From Tetraselmis striata (lineage: Eukaryota; Chlorophyta; Chlorodendrophyceae; Chlorodendrales; Chlorodendraceae), in assembly GCA_006384855.1 (NCBI GenBank), contig VCJN01002769.1, forward strand, positions 1-64,000: DNA of 64,000 nt, given 5' to 3'. A model generated the notes under the pieces. The model saw only the letters and a program-made list of their open reading frames with translations. It searched no databases and was not told where the DNA came from. Shown piece after piece: positions 1-12,723 of the stretch. The position numbers and the translations under genes were made by a program. How positions within the stretch are numbered: the first letter of the stretch is position 1; every line of letters begins with the position of its first letter.

Positions 1-1619
1 TGCCCAAAATACGCACCAAATAGGCTGTCGCGAGTCTGGTCGGCTGAGCTCGGCGCCATCAATTGCTCTTGGCCCGAGCGAAAGATGACGGGCCAACATG
101 GTCAGCTCTTTTCTGCCGTCGTTCTTGCTGTCCACGAATAGGTCCTTACGTACTTTGGCAACGCTTAGTAGGCGACGCAACCAATCAATCACAGTGTGAC
201 CGTTCCTCCCCACACGACGCAGTTCAAACACCTGCGTTGCTGGGGCTCCGAGGTGAACGTCCCCTTCGGCGCCTCATTTGGACGACTACTCGGGCTGGGT
301 GCCATGATGAGGTCGGGCAGTAGTGTGAAGAGCACGAGCGGGTGGGTGCGAGACGGTAGTCTTGTAGCGATATCTGAGCGATTACAACCGGAAGTGAGCC
401 GGATCTTGCAGACCTCCTTACTATTTGTAGTGGGATAGCCAAGGATCCTACGACCCCCGCGGCCGACTACACCCTGACCTAGTGTCGCTTGATCTTCCTC
501 TTCCGTCACTCCTGTGGTCGTGTGCCCGTTGGAGGGCAACGCTTCAGCTGGTTCAGCTGTCGCAGCAGCTGTCGAGAGGCGATACTATATAGCGTATTAG
601 TTTTAACTATTCGCAAATAATTATTAAATCATAATTGGATTTTTATATTGTTATCGCTAATTAGTTTTATTATAAATTATTCGCAGAGCTTAATTATTCG
701 CAAATTATATTGTCCAGCGGAGCGCGCGCAACGCGCGCGGCTCTGCCGCCGCTGCCAAAAACATTATTTGGCCACCACTGTCACCACAGCTCCGCGAAGT
801 CAACGAAATAATAGCGACTATATATTAAAATCGACGAAATAATGTACCGTACAGGCAGTAAAAGTCAAGTTCGCCCCGGGCGGGGCATCGGCCGAAGCCG
901 CCCCAGCACTTCACATCTTGCGCCAACTGCAGTCGTAGGTTTAGGGTTTAGGGTAGTCTGGCATAGCCCGTAGACCATTGCCTCAAAAAAAAAAAACCAT
1001 TGCCCCATTCGAACCCCGAAGGGCTAATGCATCAGCCGGGGAAACCCAGGACACGCCGTACGGGCAGTGTAGCGACTACAGGGTACCTGTATATAGCAGC
1101 AATTTAGCGACTGCTACTAAATAATAGGCTAAAAGCGACTACTGCGGGCTCTGACGTCCGCCCGACGACGAGCCGACGCGTCGATTAGCGGCAACTGGTG
1201 TGAATTACAACCGGCAACTGGTACCTGCCCTTGTACCTCAAGCCGATTGACGTCGATTATTATTAGCGAATAATCCTTACCACTTGCGCTACGCTACTCG
1301 CTACGTGTACTAGTCGCTACCAACTCTGCCGCCTCATTCACCTCCTCATCACTACAGGTATATCAAACTCTTGATGCGCACCGATGCGCCATAGCTCGCG
1401 GAACTGCTGCTGATCTGTGACCTTCGAGTACCACTCCTCGGTCAGTAGTCGCTGCCCTTGGCAGCCAGACTGCTCCACGCCTCACGCACGCATCCCAAGG
1501 GAGACCCCCCCCCCCCCCCCCCCCCCCCCACCCGGCTTCCGTGCGCCGCTCTCGCCCCCCCCCCCCCCAACCACGCACACCACAACCCTCGCGGACCGGC
1601 GGGCGGGCGCGCTGCTGAC
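1..1619. other. Intergenic region without a supported gene
   Basis: No reading frame here shows a recognisable domain or a credible exon structure. The stretch from about 590 to 850 is AT-rich with recurring 'attattcgc' motifs. A dispersed repeat copy lies at 886-1037. Poly-C tracts at about 1505-1530 and 1556-1568 lie just upstream of the V-ATPase-like start codon and could be in a 5' UTR or leader intron. Nothing else can be supported. Confidence 0.5.
886..1037 (+). repeat. Dispersed repeat, copy 1 (inverted partner at 43093-43191)
   Basis: The block running from 'catcggccgaagccgcccc' to 'gggctaatgcatcagc' matches the reverse complement of 43093-43191 closely. This copy carries two extra pieces that the other lacks: a stretch with two TTTAGGG units (about 942-955) and one ending in a run of 12 A (about 986-997). 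The reverse strand contains 'ggggttcgaatgg', which resembles a tRNA-type B box, so a SINE-like origin is possible. The sub-motif 'gggctaatgcatca' recurs at about 59738. Confidence 0.6.
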
Positions 1620-2844
1620 ATGGCGGAACTGGCGCTTGCGAAGCTGCTGGCCGCGGAGAAGGAGGCCAACGCGGTGGTGAACGCCGCGCGCAGGCAGCGC
1701 GCCGATATGCTTAAGGTACTGCGGATGCGCGCCGGGTTGGCCCCGCCGGAGAAATATAGGGTTGCTCGGCTCGCGCTCGCTGGGCATCCCCGCCCGCCTC
1801 GTCGGCGGTCCCCGCGGGAAGGGTCAGCAGGCAACGGCAGGCACGCGAAATATCCCCGCTGGTCCCTGCTTCACTTTCGCCCGCCCCATACTGTGGGTGA
1901 GCGGGTGTGATTCGTTGCTTCTCACCTTGCCCCCCCCCCCCCCCCCCCCAAGAAGCGAGAAGCGCCATCGGCGTCGTAAATACCGCCGCGCACCCGCCAA
2001 AAAAATGTAAGGTGTACGGTGTAGCACCCATGAAAAAAGACATTTAGTGAGGAGGCGTGCGATGCTTTTGACGAAGGCAAAGGGAGCGTCCCGTCGTGAT
2101 AATTTATCCGCACACCCCGCCTTGACAAGCAGCGAGTGCCCTCTAGGTGCACTCGGCTGCCCCGCGAGGCAGCATCGGCTGTTTACGCACTGTTATTTAA
2201 AACACTTCCCATTGTTTTCGAAATGGCAGTTACTTTATGCGCCATTCACGCGCTAGTTACGCAACGTATGTTTGCGCCAATAGCAAAGCGGAAGGGGGGA
2301 GGGGGCTGACCGTGGGGCACCGCTGCTTTGGCCGCAGGCGGGGCGTGAGCAGGCGCAGGCTGAGGTGGCGTCGGAGCGGCTGGCGGCGGAGGAAGCCTTC
2401 CGCACACTGCTGGCGCGCTACGACTCGGAGCTGGCGGGCCGGGTGGCGGGCCTGGAGGCGGAGCAGCAGGCGGCGCTGTCCAGCGCGGCGCTGGCGCCCG
2501 ATCTCGCGCGCTCCGTGGCCTCCGCGCTGCTGGAGGCGACGCTAACGGTGCGCCTGCAGGCGCCGGAGCGGCCGCTGGCGCCCTTTGGCAGCCCCGTGGC
2601 CGCGGTGGCGGAGGAGGCAGAGGCGGAGGCGGAGGCGCCGGCGGCCGCCGCGGCGGAGGGCGGTCTGGCGCCAACGGCAGAGGAGGCTGCCGCTGTCGAG
2701 GGTGCTGCTGCTGGTGAGGATGTGGCGGGCGAGGAGGAGGAGGAGGAGGGAGGCGAGGAGGCCGCCGCCGCCGCCACTGAGCCGCCGACGCCCGGCAAGA
2801 GCAAGAAGAAGCGGCGCGGCAAGGGCCGGGGCGGGCGCGGCTGA
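1620..2844 (+). CDS. V-type proton ATPase subunit G-like protein with extended C-terminus
   Basis: Two exons, 1620-1715 and 2338-2844, joined in phase 0, give about 200 residues. Subunit G is part of the peripheral stalk of the vacuolar proton pump, which acidifies endomembrane compartments. Residues 1-32 (LLAAEKEANAVVNAARRQR) match the conserved N-terminal helix of the family, which typically reads LL-AE-EA---V--AR. Exon 2 continues with an AREQAQAEV-like stretch that fits the stalk helix. The usual length is near 110-125 residues. Here the last 80 or so residues form an Ala/Glu-rich acidic segment (including a run of six Glu) and a basic KSKKKRRGKGRGGRG end. That tail is atypical and could mean a different coiled-coil protein with a G-like start. 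The start ATG is the first that preserves the family N-terminus; upstream in-frame sequence is proline-rich poly-C. The 622-nt intron has GT-AG ends and a C tract at about 1930-1949. The apyrase gene lies downstream, tail to tail. Confidence 0.6.
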
Positions 2845-4707
2845 GGGCAGCGGCTTGGGGCTGCGAAGACACGGGAGGGGCGGGGGGAGCGAGGCCGAGG
2901 GGGATCTTCAGGGCTTGACGAGAGAGCGACCACCTGTAGTAGAAGGGGGGAAGGGGAGGGGGGTATATATTTGCTGCCAGGAGGCCGTCATGCTGGGCTG
3001 GCTGGCGAGGAAGATGTAAGCAGGTGCTCTCCTCATGTAGATGAGCCGACGAGGGGCTGCAAACACTGCGAACGAGCACCGGTCCCATGCATGCCAGAGG
3101 CCCAATGCATGCTGAGCTGCTGCAGAGCAGTTGCGACTGTTTCTATGTGTGGCTTTGTACCCCAATCGGTGGCCCTCACTCCGGGTTCCATCGGCCGCGC
3201 CGGCATCTGTGCCCCCCCCGCACCCCCTCCCCTCCCCCCTCGGTCCTTGACAGTACACGGTGTGACGCCGAATGGACAAGACAGTCCCCGGTAAGAAAGC
3301 ATCAATCTTTTCCTGCCCAAATGCAAAGAAAGCAACAAAGGCATCAGTACGAATACTACGTCAGTCCTTCAGATGACCCAGGAAAGGCTAAGGGTGCCGA
3401 CGCTTTTTGAGGGCGTCAACTTTTCCTGTATTCAAGATGGGGTGCCGGCACAGCATTCGTGAATACGTCGTATATCCGTGATTATTTTGCCAAAAATTCA
3501 GCCAGAAAGGCCATGACACAGGCGCGTCGTCGGCACCCGTGCCCAAGCGCACTACACGTTCGTACTTTCGTACTGCCCCACTGTAACCTGTGTACAAACC
3601 TCACACCGTATACAAACCCAAAACCTCACACACCCATGTACCGGCGATACAAGGCAGGCAGGGATGCGCCGCGACGCCGCCCCCCTCCTTATCCAGGGGA
3701 AGCACGGCTCATACCCGGCGCCTGTTGCTGGCTGGGCGAATACACCGGGGCCCGCCCATTCCGCCTGCCAGCGCCCTAGCGCCCTCTGTAGTAATCGAAA
3801 CCCGCGTTTGATGTACCTGCATTGCTTCTGACCGGCCCGCGCAAAGAGAACAACTTTTGGACACTCTTGACGCCCGCTCGTCTTTAAAACCGTCCACGCT
3901 GAAACTGCGCGATTCCTGCGACCCGACAAGACATAGCGACCGCAGGCGGCAAGCAGGCCATTCTCTACCGGACCAGCGAACGCAACTCGATCAATGGGGC
4001 GGGAACCCTTGGCGCCTGTCTGGCGGGGTCCTGCATCTCACGGCGGAGTGGGGGGCCGGGGTCGTACGGATATATATTCCCGACCGCCGCCCACCTACCC
4101 TCCCTTGCTGCCTTTCGTCGAGCGAAGCGCCCCACATAACCAAGGCTGAACGACAATTCTATTGCGATTCGGGAGTTTGAGGGACGTGTGCCTGAATATG
4201 CCCAACTGTGCCCGACCATGCGCTCCGTGTGCGGGTGCGAGTGGGACATATTTTTGACGCGAGAAATGCGCTAGTCGCCGGCACTTCAAACATGAACCTG
4301 GCGATGCATCTTTATTGATAGACGTGTTTCGTCCAACTTTGAGCCCTGTTGAAGGGCATGGCGCGTTCTTAACGCCGCCGCGCCGCGCGAGCACCCGCCA
4401 TGGCGTCTAGCCGACTATCTCCTTTGGGGTACGTGTCGGCAGGGTATCCTTTTGGAGCACTAAAGTAGCGACTGCAGCAATGCACACCCTTAATCCGCTT
4501 CGTCGTATCCAGCATATAAACATACGGCAGTATGCTGGAGAGACGCCCGCGCGCGCGTTCGCGCGCTTTCTCTCGTGCCTTGGGTGCAGAAGAAAGGAAG
4601 GATGGGACGAGTCTAGGCCGGAATGCGCCTCGGCAGCAGTGGCATCAGTGCCCCTCCCTCCCCCTTCAGCTGCGCGGCGGAGCGGTGCGTAATAACGTAA
4701 TTACAGC
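2845..4707. other. Intergenic region between convergent genes
   Basis: This stretch separates the ends of the V-ATPase-like and apyrase genes. I see no coding signal with a recognisable domain. A TGTAA motif, the polyadenylation signal of green algae, lies at 3013-3017 on the plus strand, about 170 nt after the V-ATPase-like stop codon. On the minus strand a TGTAA (4705-4701) sits only two bases past the apyrase stop. Neither can be proven functional from sequence. Confidence 0.4.
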
Positions 4708-5866
4708 TCAGGCCAGGTAGCGGTACCCGCCGCGCTCGACGTCGTAGTAGGCGCGCGAGCCGCGGCCGCTGCCTGTGCCGCGGCAGAGCGAGACCACCAG
4801 CAGTCGTCGGCCGCGAGTCTGCGAGTCAAGCAAACGGACATCAGGGGCCACCACAGGACACGGCGACGGGTGTCAGCATCCTTAAATCCCCCCCCCCCCC
4901 CCCGGCTCAAACCCAAACACACAGAAATTTTGTTAAGTATATTCGGAGCGTGAATCCAAGAATCAGAACAGAAAAGAACACCGGTCTTATTCTGGGCGAT
5001 TCGACAAGGAACAGGGCCATATTAACCAACGGAGAAAGTATTCGGCAATGCCCTCCGCTATTTCGGAGGCCCTGTACGCGAACCTACGCATGGCGCAAGC
5101 GTGCCGAACTCCACGTAACAAGTCCCACCGAATTCCAGGTGTTCCGCTCCGCCTGGCGGTGCTCCGCTTTCGGGCTTGATACGCCGCCTGCGATCCCGGC
5201 GCTTTCTTTCCCGTGGTCGATCTCTGCCCGACCGCCTTTCGGTCTGTCTGCGATCCACGTCGATCTCTATCCGTCCAATCCTCTACACCCCCCCCCCCTC
5301 TCACTGCCTCTCATGTTGTCTCTATAACTGCTCTCTGTCTGCCCCTCTCGCACGATCCCCTTCCACCTGTCGTGGATTGCGTGGAATGTTCTGGGCACCG
5401 ACGGCGCACCTGCTTCCAGACGACCGCCAGCGCCGCAAGCGCCACGGTGGCGGCCGCCATCAGCTCCAGGCGCGCGCGTAGGCGCGGCTGGCCCACCACC
5501 GATCCCGGCCCCCGCTGCGCGGCCGCCACCACCACGTGGCCCATCGCCCAGTCCACGTCCACCGCGGCCCCGGACGGCGGCGCCACCTCGTTGGCGAAGC
5601 GCAGCCGGCGCTCGTCGCCCGCCACGCCCAGCCCCTCCGCCAGGAAGGTCACGATGTAGGCGGCGGAGAAGCAGTACTTGAGCAGCTCCACCTCGCTCTT
5701 GCGGCTAGAGTAGCGCTGCTGCAGCTGCGGCCAGCTGGTGGCGCAGTACGCCTCGCCTGCATGGGGACGCGCCGCACGACTAATTCAGGAGCGCTCAGAA
5801 ACGAGGATGAGAATGACACCCCATCCCCAAACAAACAAACGTGCGCGCGCACGCGCCCGTGTGTGT

Positions 5867-5905
<39 letters not shown>

Positions 5906-8900
5906 TGATATCATTCTCCTAGTCTTCCGGAATGGTAGCATTCACTCATATGAAGAGAGCGCGTATCATAAGCCTCAAACTGGGCCTGCCCCAAAAGAGC
6001 GCTCGTTTAAGTTTTGTCTGCACTTGACTTCTCTAAGCCTGGGCAGGTTCTTGATATACACTAGACGATCTTTGGTGGAGAAGTGTAATGCAACAGGCAC
6101 CCCAATAATATGAGGCGGTAGCAGTGCGGTACATCAGTGCATCTGTTGTGGTAAGGCAGCGTTGAAGGGAATATCAAACGACTGGCGTATGCATGGGATG
6201 TGTGGAGATGTGTTTGGGCGCCGTGCTAAAGCTACGCGAAGACACATGTGGTGGTTTTAATACCACGAGTAACGGCGGAGTCGTGAGAACGCTGCCAACG
6301 ACTACCTGCCCTACCTGGCAGAGGTCAAATGCAGACGAAACTACAGCAAGTCTTCCTGTAGGTGGCACGCAACCACGACTTGAGGCTTGTGGCTGCTTCG
6401 GCGCCCGCAGACCATACGTAATGTCAAAGATAGGCAGCATGTGTACGGCGAAGAATTTTAGCGACTGCATTATTTCGGGCGAGGGTTTATAATTTGGGTT
6501 CTCTGCAGACCCGGTTGCCGGGTATCAGTATTGTTGAGCCCTAATTTGGATAGACCTGGGAGGGAGGGTGGCTGGAGGGCGGGGAGGCGCGCCCCACCCG
6601 CGGCCGCGATCTCCTCCAGCGTGGGCGCCTGCCCCAGGCCGAGCATCTCCGCGGTGTAGTGGAAGTTCTCGATGGCCAGCATGGCGCCCTCCCAACGCGG
6701 CACGGGCGTGCCGGCGATGCACGAGTGCGCGGCGCTGGGCGCGCAGCCCTCGTGCGCCAAGAGGTCCGCCGCCACGGCCCGGCACGCCGTGAAGTTGCCC
6801 ACGCCCAGGCCGCCGTCGTCGTGCACCACGCCCGGGGGGTAGCAGGGGTCCAGCTGGGCAAAAGGAGGGAGGCGGGGGTGCGGATAGAGGGCGATGGGCA
6901 CAATCATCAGGCATGTCGGCGCCCGGGGAGACGGTGGCAAAGTGCCGTACTTTATGAAATCCAATTTGGGTTGCGCCTATAAAATGCCACCGCATTCGTC
7001 TGCGTTTGTGTGGCTTTGCGGGCCGCACACGTGATGAATTGTTTCGCAGCACCGAGTCGGAGATTCTGTGGTATCTTCGTGTTGTATTCTTACGTGATAT
7101 ATTTGTTGTGTTACATGTCCAGATGAATTGGGTGTCTCATTCTCCAGGAGGGGGTCACAAGCAATGGTACGTAGCGAACACACAGCGTGGTTACTACGGT
7201 ATTAATGATGGCCTGGCCGTGGATCTCAGGGTATAAGAGGTTTTGGGTCAAACCCTTAAATACAGGCGGAAGACCGAACACTCCGATAATCCACTTAACA
7301 TCTAGCTGAATGTACGTTGCGCATAATAAGCGTGGATACTATGTTGCTACCGTATAAATGACCGCCTGACCCTGGCTCTCAGGGCTCAGGAGGTTTTGGG
7401 TCAAACCCTTAAGCGCGGGGGGAAGACAAAACACTCCAATTATTCACAAAACATATATCCGAACATACCACGACATACGGAGCACTTCAAAAAGTTTGCC
7501 AATATGGGCAATAATATATGACAATTCTTCCATCCGCAGCGCGTCTCTGTTACTCTCCACGATACCATATGGGTGAGCTTCTGGCTGATGGGATTCAGTC
7601 TTCCTTGACCTCGTGTGCTCTTTAAAGGGGGAAGGGGGGCGCGCGGGGGGGGGGGGGGGGGGGGGGTACTGTCTCCCGGCTGGACGAGCTCGGCGGATGG
7701 GTGGCCGGGTTCCCATCTATGTTGTATTTGGTTGCTGGTTCCTTTTGGACCATTGCATATTTAGATGATCTTTGAGATTATTCCGCCGTGATGTTGCTTC
7801 TAGCGCACGTAAACAGTTGACAATGTCAGTAAACAGTGCTGTGAAGGCAATGTGAAGCTCTACGGTGAGACCCAAGTGGGGAGGGGGGGGGGGCACCTTG
7901 ACGAATATGCCCTGCGAGGGGTCGCCGTCCCCCCGCTGCGCGCGCCACGCCTCCTGCCACGCGTCCGTGGCCACCAGCTCCTGTGCGCGCACCTGCGCCG
8001 CCTCCTGGCCCGCCCCCAGGAAGGAGTGCGTGAACATGGGCAGCGGCCCCATGGCGCGCCCCACCTGCAGCGTCGTGGCCGGCGCGCCCGAGTTGCCGCT
8101 GCGGACACACACACACACACACACACAGGGGGGGGGCGGGAAATGAGAACGGAAACCCCATCAAATACGCCTGGCTGCTCGCCGATCTGGTCACGGGGCG
8201 GTGAAAAGCGGGGAAATCCTCATCTCAGCGGCGGAACGGACCACGTCAGCGGCTCTGACGGGTGCACGAGACATGGGGGGAGCGTGTGGTTGTTGTCCCG
8301 CGCTGGACGATATTTAGTAACAGCAAACTAACATGTCACAAAATGCAAGACAGTGCATGAGAATGGTGCACGACACTATGCGCAAGTGTGGTGCTCAGGA
8401 CGTGTCTCGTTGCGCCATCGCAGGAAGCTCCTCAGCGATCTCCTAAGAAGCCGCGGTCGAATAGACCATCAGCTGCTGCCTACTGAATGGGACCCTGCAT
8501 CGCCTGAAGTCGGGCACGTAAGTCGTCGCAGCGCGTATGAGGGGGGAGGGGGGCATGCGGAGGGCCGCGGGGGCCCTCGGAGAGGAGCTGGCTGACGCGC
8601 CAGGCGCGGACGACCAGCATGGTCGGCGCATGGCATCCATCGCCCACCACTGCTTGCACCCCACGCAGGCAGGGCTTGGCACCGTGGCAGTACCAACGCC
8701 GGTGGGACTGGGCTGGCTGGAAGTTAAAGGGCAGCCAGGTAGGGAGGACGCCGCGGGGCTAAGTGGGGGGCGGCGAGAGATGCGGCGGCGTATGGGTGCC
8801 TATCGTCTGTACCAGGCGCGGGGATGCCGGCGGCGCGGTGCCTTCCCGGGCAGGGGAGGGCGGTACCTAGAGGCGTCGTCCAGCACAAAGGTGACCTGCG

Positions 8901-10437
8901 CGCTGGCGCCGCCCATCTCCGCCACGGCAAGGCCGCGCTGACGCGCCGGCTGCTGCTGCTGCTGCCGGCCACGCGCGCTGCGCGCCATCTCCGCCAGCCG
9001 CCCCGCGCCGTAGTTGGCGGCCACCCAGCCGTACAGCCCCTCGTTGGTGCCGCTCAGCACGGACGCCCATTCGCGCTGGAAGCGGAACGGCCCGCCCAGC
9101 AGCGCCCCGCGGCAGCTCTCCAGGATCGCGCCCGCCGTGGCGGGCCGCAGCAGGCGCAGCCCCGCGGTCGCGTACAGCGTCAGCGGCGTGCGGCTCCGCG
9201 CCCACGACGGCACCTGCGCACACCCGGACGGTGCCCGCGCAGTGATGGGGGCATCCACCTCTACTCAGGAACCTTCCAAAGGCGACTTGCTACCTTGCTG
9301 GCGATAACTACGCGCGGATCGGTGTGCGGCTGCTGACGCAGTAATACAAATACTTGAATAAGAACCTGCCCAACATTACAGAGGTCAACAATAGACGAAA
9401 CCGTACTGGGACCACAGTGAATGCTCCTACAGCCAGCATGCAACCTCCAGGCTAACGCTGCAGGTTCTCGTTAGGTCCTCACTAGGTCCACACAGTGTGC
9501 CGGCACCTGCAGTGTTAGCTGCGCCCTGCCCCTAAACGCCCAGCGCGCGGTGACTGCAGTGCTCAGAGCCCGGCCTAGCAGGCAGCCATCCTATAGCCAT
9601 CCCACGTTCCCCTCATGCCTCGGCATTTCCTCCCCCTTTTGCCAGCTGCTGCGTGTGAGGAAGGAGCCGCTCCCTGGCGACCGCCCACTCTTGGCAGGCG
9701 AATACTCCTGGCATGACGGCCCGTGCCACCAGTCCCCCCCCCCCCCGGCCCGCCCCCCTTCGCCTCCTTGCGCCCCTCTTACCAAGCAGCCCGATCTGTG
9801 TGCTCATTCATCTAGCAATAGAGCTCTGCATGCCAGCTTCCTGCCTCTGCATCCTGCCCTCCGTTATTTGGACCGGCCCTGCCGGCATTGTGGGGTGGTG
9901 GGGGGGGGGGGGGGGGGGAGGACAGGCGCACCTTGGCGGCGGCAAATTCCAGCAGCGGCGTGAGCGACTCGCCCGCGTCGCGTGGGTGCGAGGCGAAGGA
10001 GCTCAGGCCCGGCTTGACCTTGAGCGCGTCGTCCGGGAAGAGCAGCTCCGGCAGCGCGCTGCCCGGGGAGAAGGTGTAGCGGAAGACGTGGACCCGGCTG
10101 CCAGAGCTGCCCGCGTCGATTACCACCTCGTACTGCACGCCGCTGTCGCCGCCTGCGGGCAGGGCAAAACGGGATGGACAGGAGAGGCAAGGCTAAGATA
10201 GAGCGCCAACCGACTTGTCCGTGCCATGCCGGAAGTGGGGCCAAGGGACTATGGCGCTAATGGGGAGTGGGGGGGGGGGGGACTCGCACCGCTGAGCGCC
10301 CCCGTCAGGCCGCGGCTGTAGATGTACAGCAGGCTGGCAGGCAGCAGCGCCAGCGCCAGCGCGTACAGGATGGCCTGGCTGCGCGAGCGCGCGGGATGCA
10401 GCGGCTTGGTTTTCTCGGGCGGCGCGTAGCGCAGCAT
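4708..10437 (-). CDS. Apyrase / ectonucleoside triphosphate diphosphohydrolase (GDA1/CD39 family)
   Basis: Hydrolyses nucleoside tri- and diphosphates to monophosphates, in the secretory lumen or outside the cell. Seven exons keep phase throughout: 10437-10290, 10152-9932, 9213-8867, 8098-7897, 6853-6598, 5756-5410, 4818-4708. Together they give 543 residues, close to the family length. All five apyrase conserved regions are present: DAGSSGSR (62-69), ATAGLR (138-143), GTNEGLYGW (178-186), GGASAQVTF (224-232) and DWAMG (460-464). A hydrophobic segment near residues 20-42 and another near 488-505 give the two-membrane-span, CD39-like topology, with most of the protein lumenal or extracellular. 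The C-terminal tail SRAYYDVERGGYRYLA is tyrosine-rich. I chose the ATG at 10437 because it puts a short basic tail before the first membrane span; an in-frame stop lies upstream. Several introns begin with GTGCG or GTGCC followed at once by a long C tract. No catalytic region is missing, so the gene looks intact. Confidence 0.92.
5859..5901. repeat. (GT)n microsatellite
   Basis: Nearly pure GT dinucleotide run inside the intron between apyrase exons 5 and 6. On the transcript strand it reads as (AC)n. Confidence 0.95.
7184..7449. repeat. Two direct repeats of about 118 bp in an apyrase intron
   Basis: Units at about 7184-7300 and 7329-7449 share 'agcgtgg', 'aggttttgggtcaaaccctta' and 'gacnnaacactccnat' in the same order and spacing. 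They differ at scattered positions, so this is an old tandem duplication. It lies in the intron between apyrase exons 4 and 5. Confidence 0.75.
8104..8127. repeat. (AC)n microsatellite
   Basis: A dinucleotide run directly at the 3' end of the apyrase intron before exon 4. On the transcript strand it reads (GT)n right up to the 'ccgcag' acceptor, replacing the usual polypyrimidine tract. Confidence 0.9.
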
Positions 10438-12723
10438 GTCCTCGGAGCGGGTGCGCTGCGGGGCGAGGCACGGGGGAAGGCTGCGTTAGAGTAGAGGGGG
10501 TCAGTGGTGGTGGTGGTACTTGTCCCAGTCAGGCGACTGCTCAGCAAAGGCGCGGCAAATGCCTGTTGGCGCGGTCATCGAGTCACAGCACATGCCACAC
10601 GCAGGGAAACATGAAGGCGCCACATCCCCACGAGCAGCTGTGTGAAGGGCTGGGGGTCCACTCCATTGACTACGGCATAGCCAGACGACATCGTGGCCGG
10701 GTTGGCCACGTCAGCCGGATGGGCTTTGAGCGCCTGCCCTGGCCTCAGGATGTCGTCTTGGTTGAATCTCGAGTGGCCAAAGGGCAGCCCCGATGTTACG
10801 CACGCCGCGCGGCTCGGGACGGTGTTCTTTAGAGGCGTGGCGTCGATGGCAGGGGAAAGACAAGAGCGACAGGCCGCGCAGTGGAGACACAGGCGAATCA
10901 CAAAGGTAGTAACTATGATATATGTACCCTAGCCTCACGAGGTGGTATTTCCACCTGTTTTCTTGAGAGGAGTCCGCGCCTTTTTATTACCGCATCGTCC
11001 GTGATAAGACGCGTGGCTATATGGGCGACTTGTCAAGATGCGAGCCGTCCCGCTGCCGCCCTGCCCCCTGCCTCGCACATCCTGGCGGCCACCGCAGAAA
11101 GGGCGCAAGCAAGCCGCGCGAGCGCGCACCTGGTGCGGGTCGACGCCACCCTTGGCAACGACTCCCTGGCTGCCGGACCGCTGCATCGGGCCTGCAGCCC
11201 CGCCGCCCCCTCAGCCCGCCACCGCCGGAAGCCCCGTCACTCCCTCCCTGCGCGCGCCAGGAAGCTGCTTCCGCACGCCTTGGCGGTGGCAAAACTCCTA
11301 CCGCTTCCACCGCTGGAGCGCGGCCGGCTACTCCAGTGCGGTGCTAGCTTTGCGGGTAAGGCCTCCCTAGCTCTAATAAGTCATAAGCTGGGCCTCGACC
11401 TCCGCGAAGCTGGGCTACCGTACGTACTGGTACTGTGGGCCGACCGCACCGCGCAGGGCTTGCTGACCGCGCGTGTGCTGCAGTCGTGGTTAATATCAGC
11501 CTCAACCACGAAGCTGGGCGGCGGACAGCGGCTGAAACATATGCCTCATTATCATGGCGTTATATATGCTACAAATTTCCGTGATACTATCGGTATTTAG
11601 TACAGATTACTGATGTAAAATATTACAGCAGGTGAAGGTCAGTGAGGTTATGAGGTGTGGCGACGACCTTCCCATGTCGCTGCTCGTGACTTGGAGAATT
11701 CGAGACGAACCGATAAAGCGATTTTATACACGCTACCCGTACGCAGGTGGTTATAATCTATAGCAGGGACTTGCCAGGCAGGTACCGGCCGTGTAGCTAA
11801 ACGAGACAGCGCACAACTGCTGCACATCGTGGCCGGTGAATTGTACCAGATACGTCCGCACAATCCGCTTTAAAGAAGCTGTCAGGGTTACTTCCTGTAC
11901 CGTAGATAGTAAGGATAAAAATATATCAACACATGGTATGGGGTACTGTAGTCATACGGAGTACAGCCGTCCATATCAATAAGTACCCGCCGTCCAGGTA
12001 CAGCCCTGCAGGACTACATATATCATGCCAGCGACGTGTTCGCCGCTGGGCGATCGTTCAGGTCGTTGGGCAAATGCGATGCGTCCATTTATTAGCACCT
12101 GCTGGGTGGCGAGACAATGCTGTGAGGCAGTTGAGAACATGAGTAAAACTACTGGCCAGGGCCTGCACACACGATGATATGTTCACATGGCGGCACCTCC
12201 TAGTCCAAAGAATTCACTACTCTATTAAATGAGAGGAAAACTCGGCGTGTAGAATCCGATGATAGATTGATAGGCAGTGTCCGCCACTACCAGTGTGTAA
12301 GGATTCCTACACATGCGGACGGCTTGAAGCTTCTCATGCTTCCTCCCATCAACATTTCATTCACATTGCCGGCATCTTACAGCAACTGAGGTGACACCGC
12401 ATACATATGGTGTGCTGATTTTCAGGCCACTTCATTCTTCATCCTGTCGCCCCAGACATTGTTATGCTTCTTGGGGTCCTTCATCTCTATCGTCTTGAGC
12501 CTTAGCTGAGCCGTCCAGGTCTGCATGCAGACTCTGCATTCGAGAAGAAAAAATCATCTATAAATACATCTAAGCTCGTCATCTGGTATACTCCGGGATC
12601 AGCCACAACTTCCGGGGATCCCAACAAATCCCCACACACGGTGCCCGTGCGCCCCATGGCCATGACACAGTAGAGACTTCCCGGCCGCCTCGCAGCCGGG
12701 CACCCACTTCCCTGTGCGGAGGC
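10438..12723. other. Intergenic region upstream of apyrase
   Basis: It must contain the apyrase promoter, but I cannot recognise a TATA box or other element with confidence. A reading frame on the minus strand at 10575-10901 has fairly balanced composition but no recognisable motif. The block at about 11030-11350 is GC-rich and proline-rich in several frames, again without a domain. No gene is called. Confidence 0.4.

Noticed and set aside
11030-11350. Degenerate copy of the apyrase exon 2 region
   Set aside because: A short similarity ('ttggcggtggcaaaa' versus 'ttggcggcggcaaat') was noticed, but it is too short and GC-biased to support a duplicated exon.
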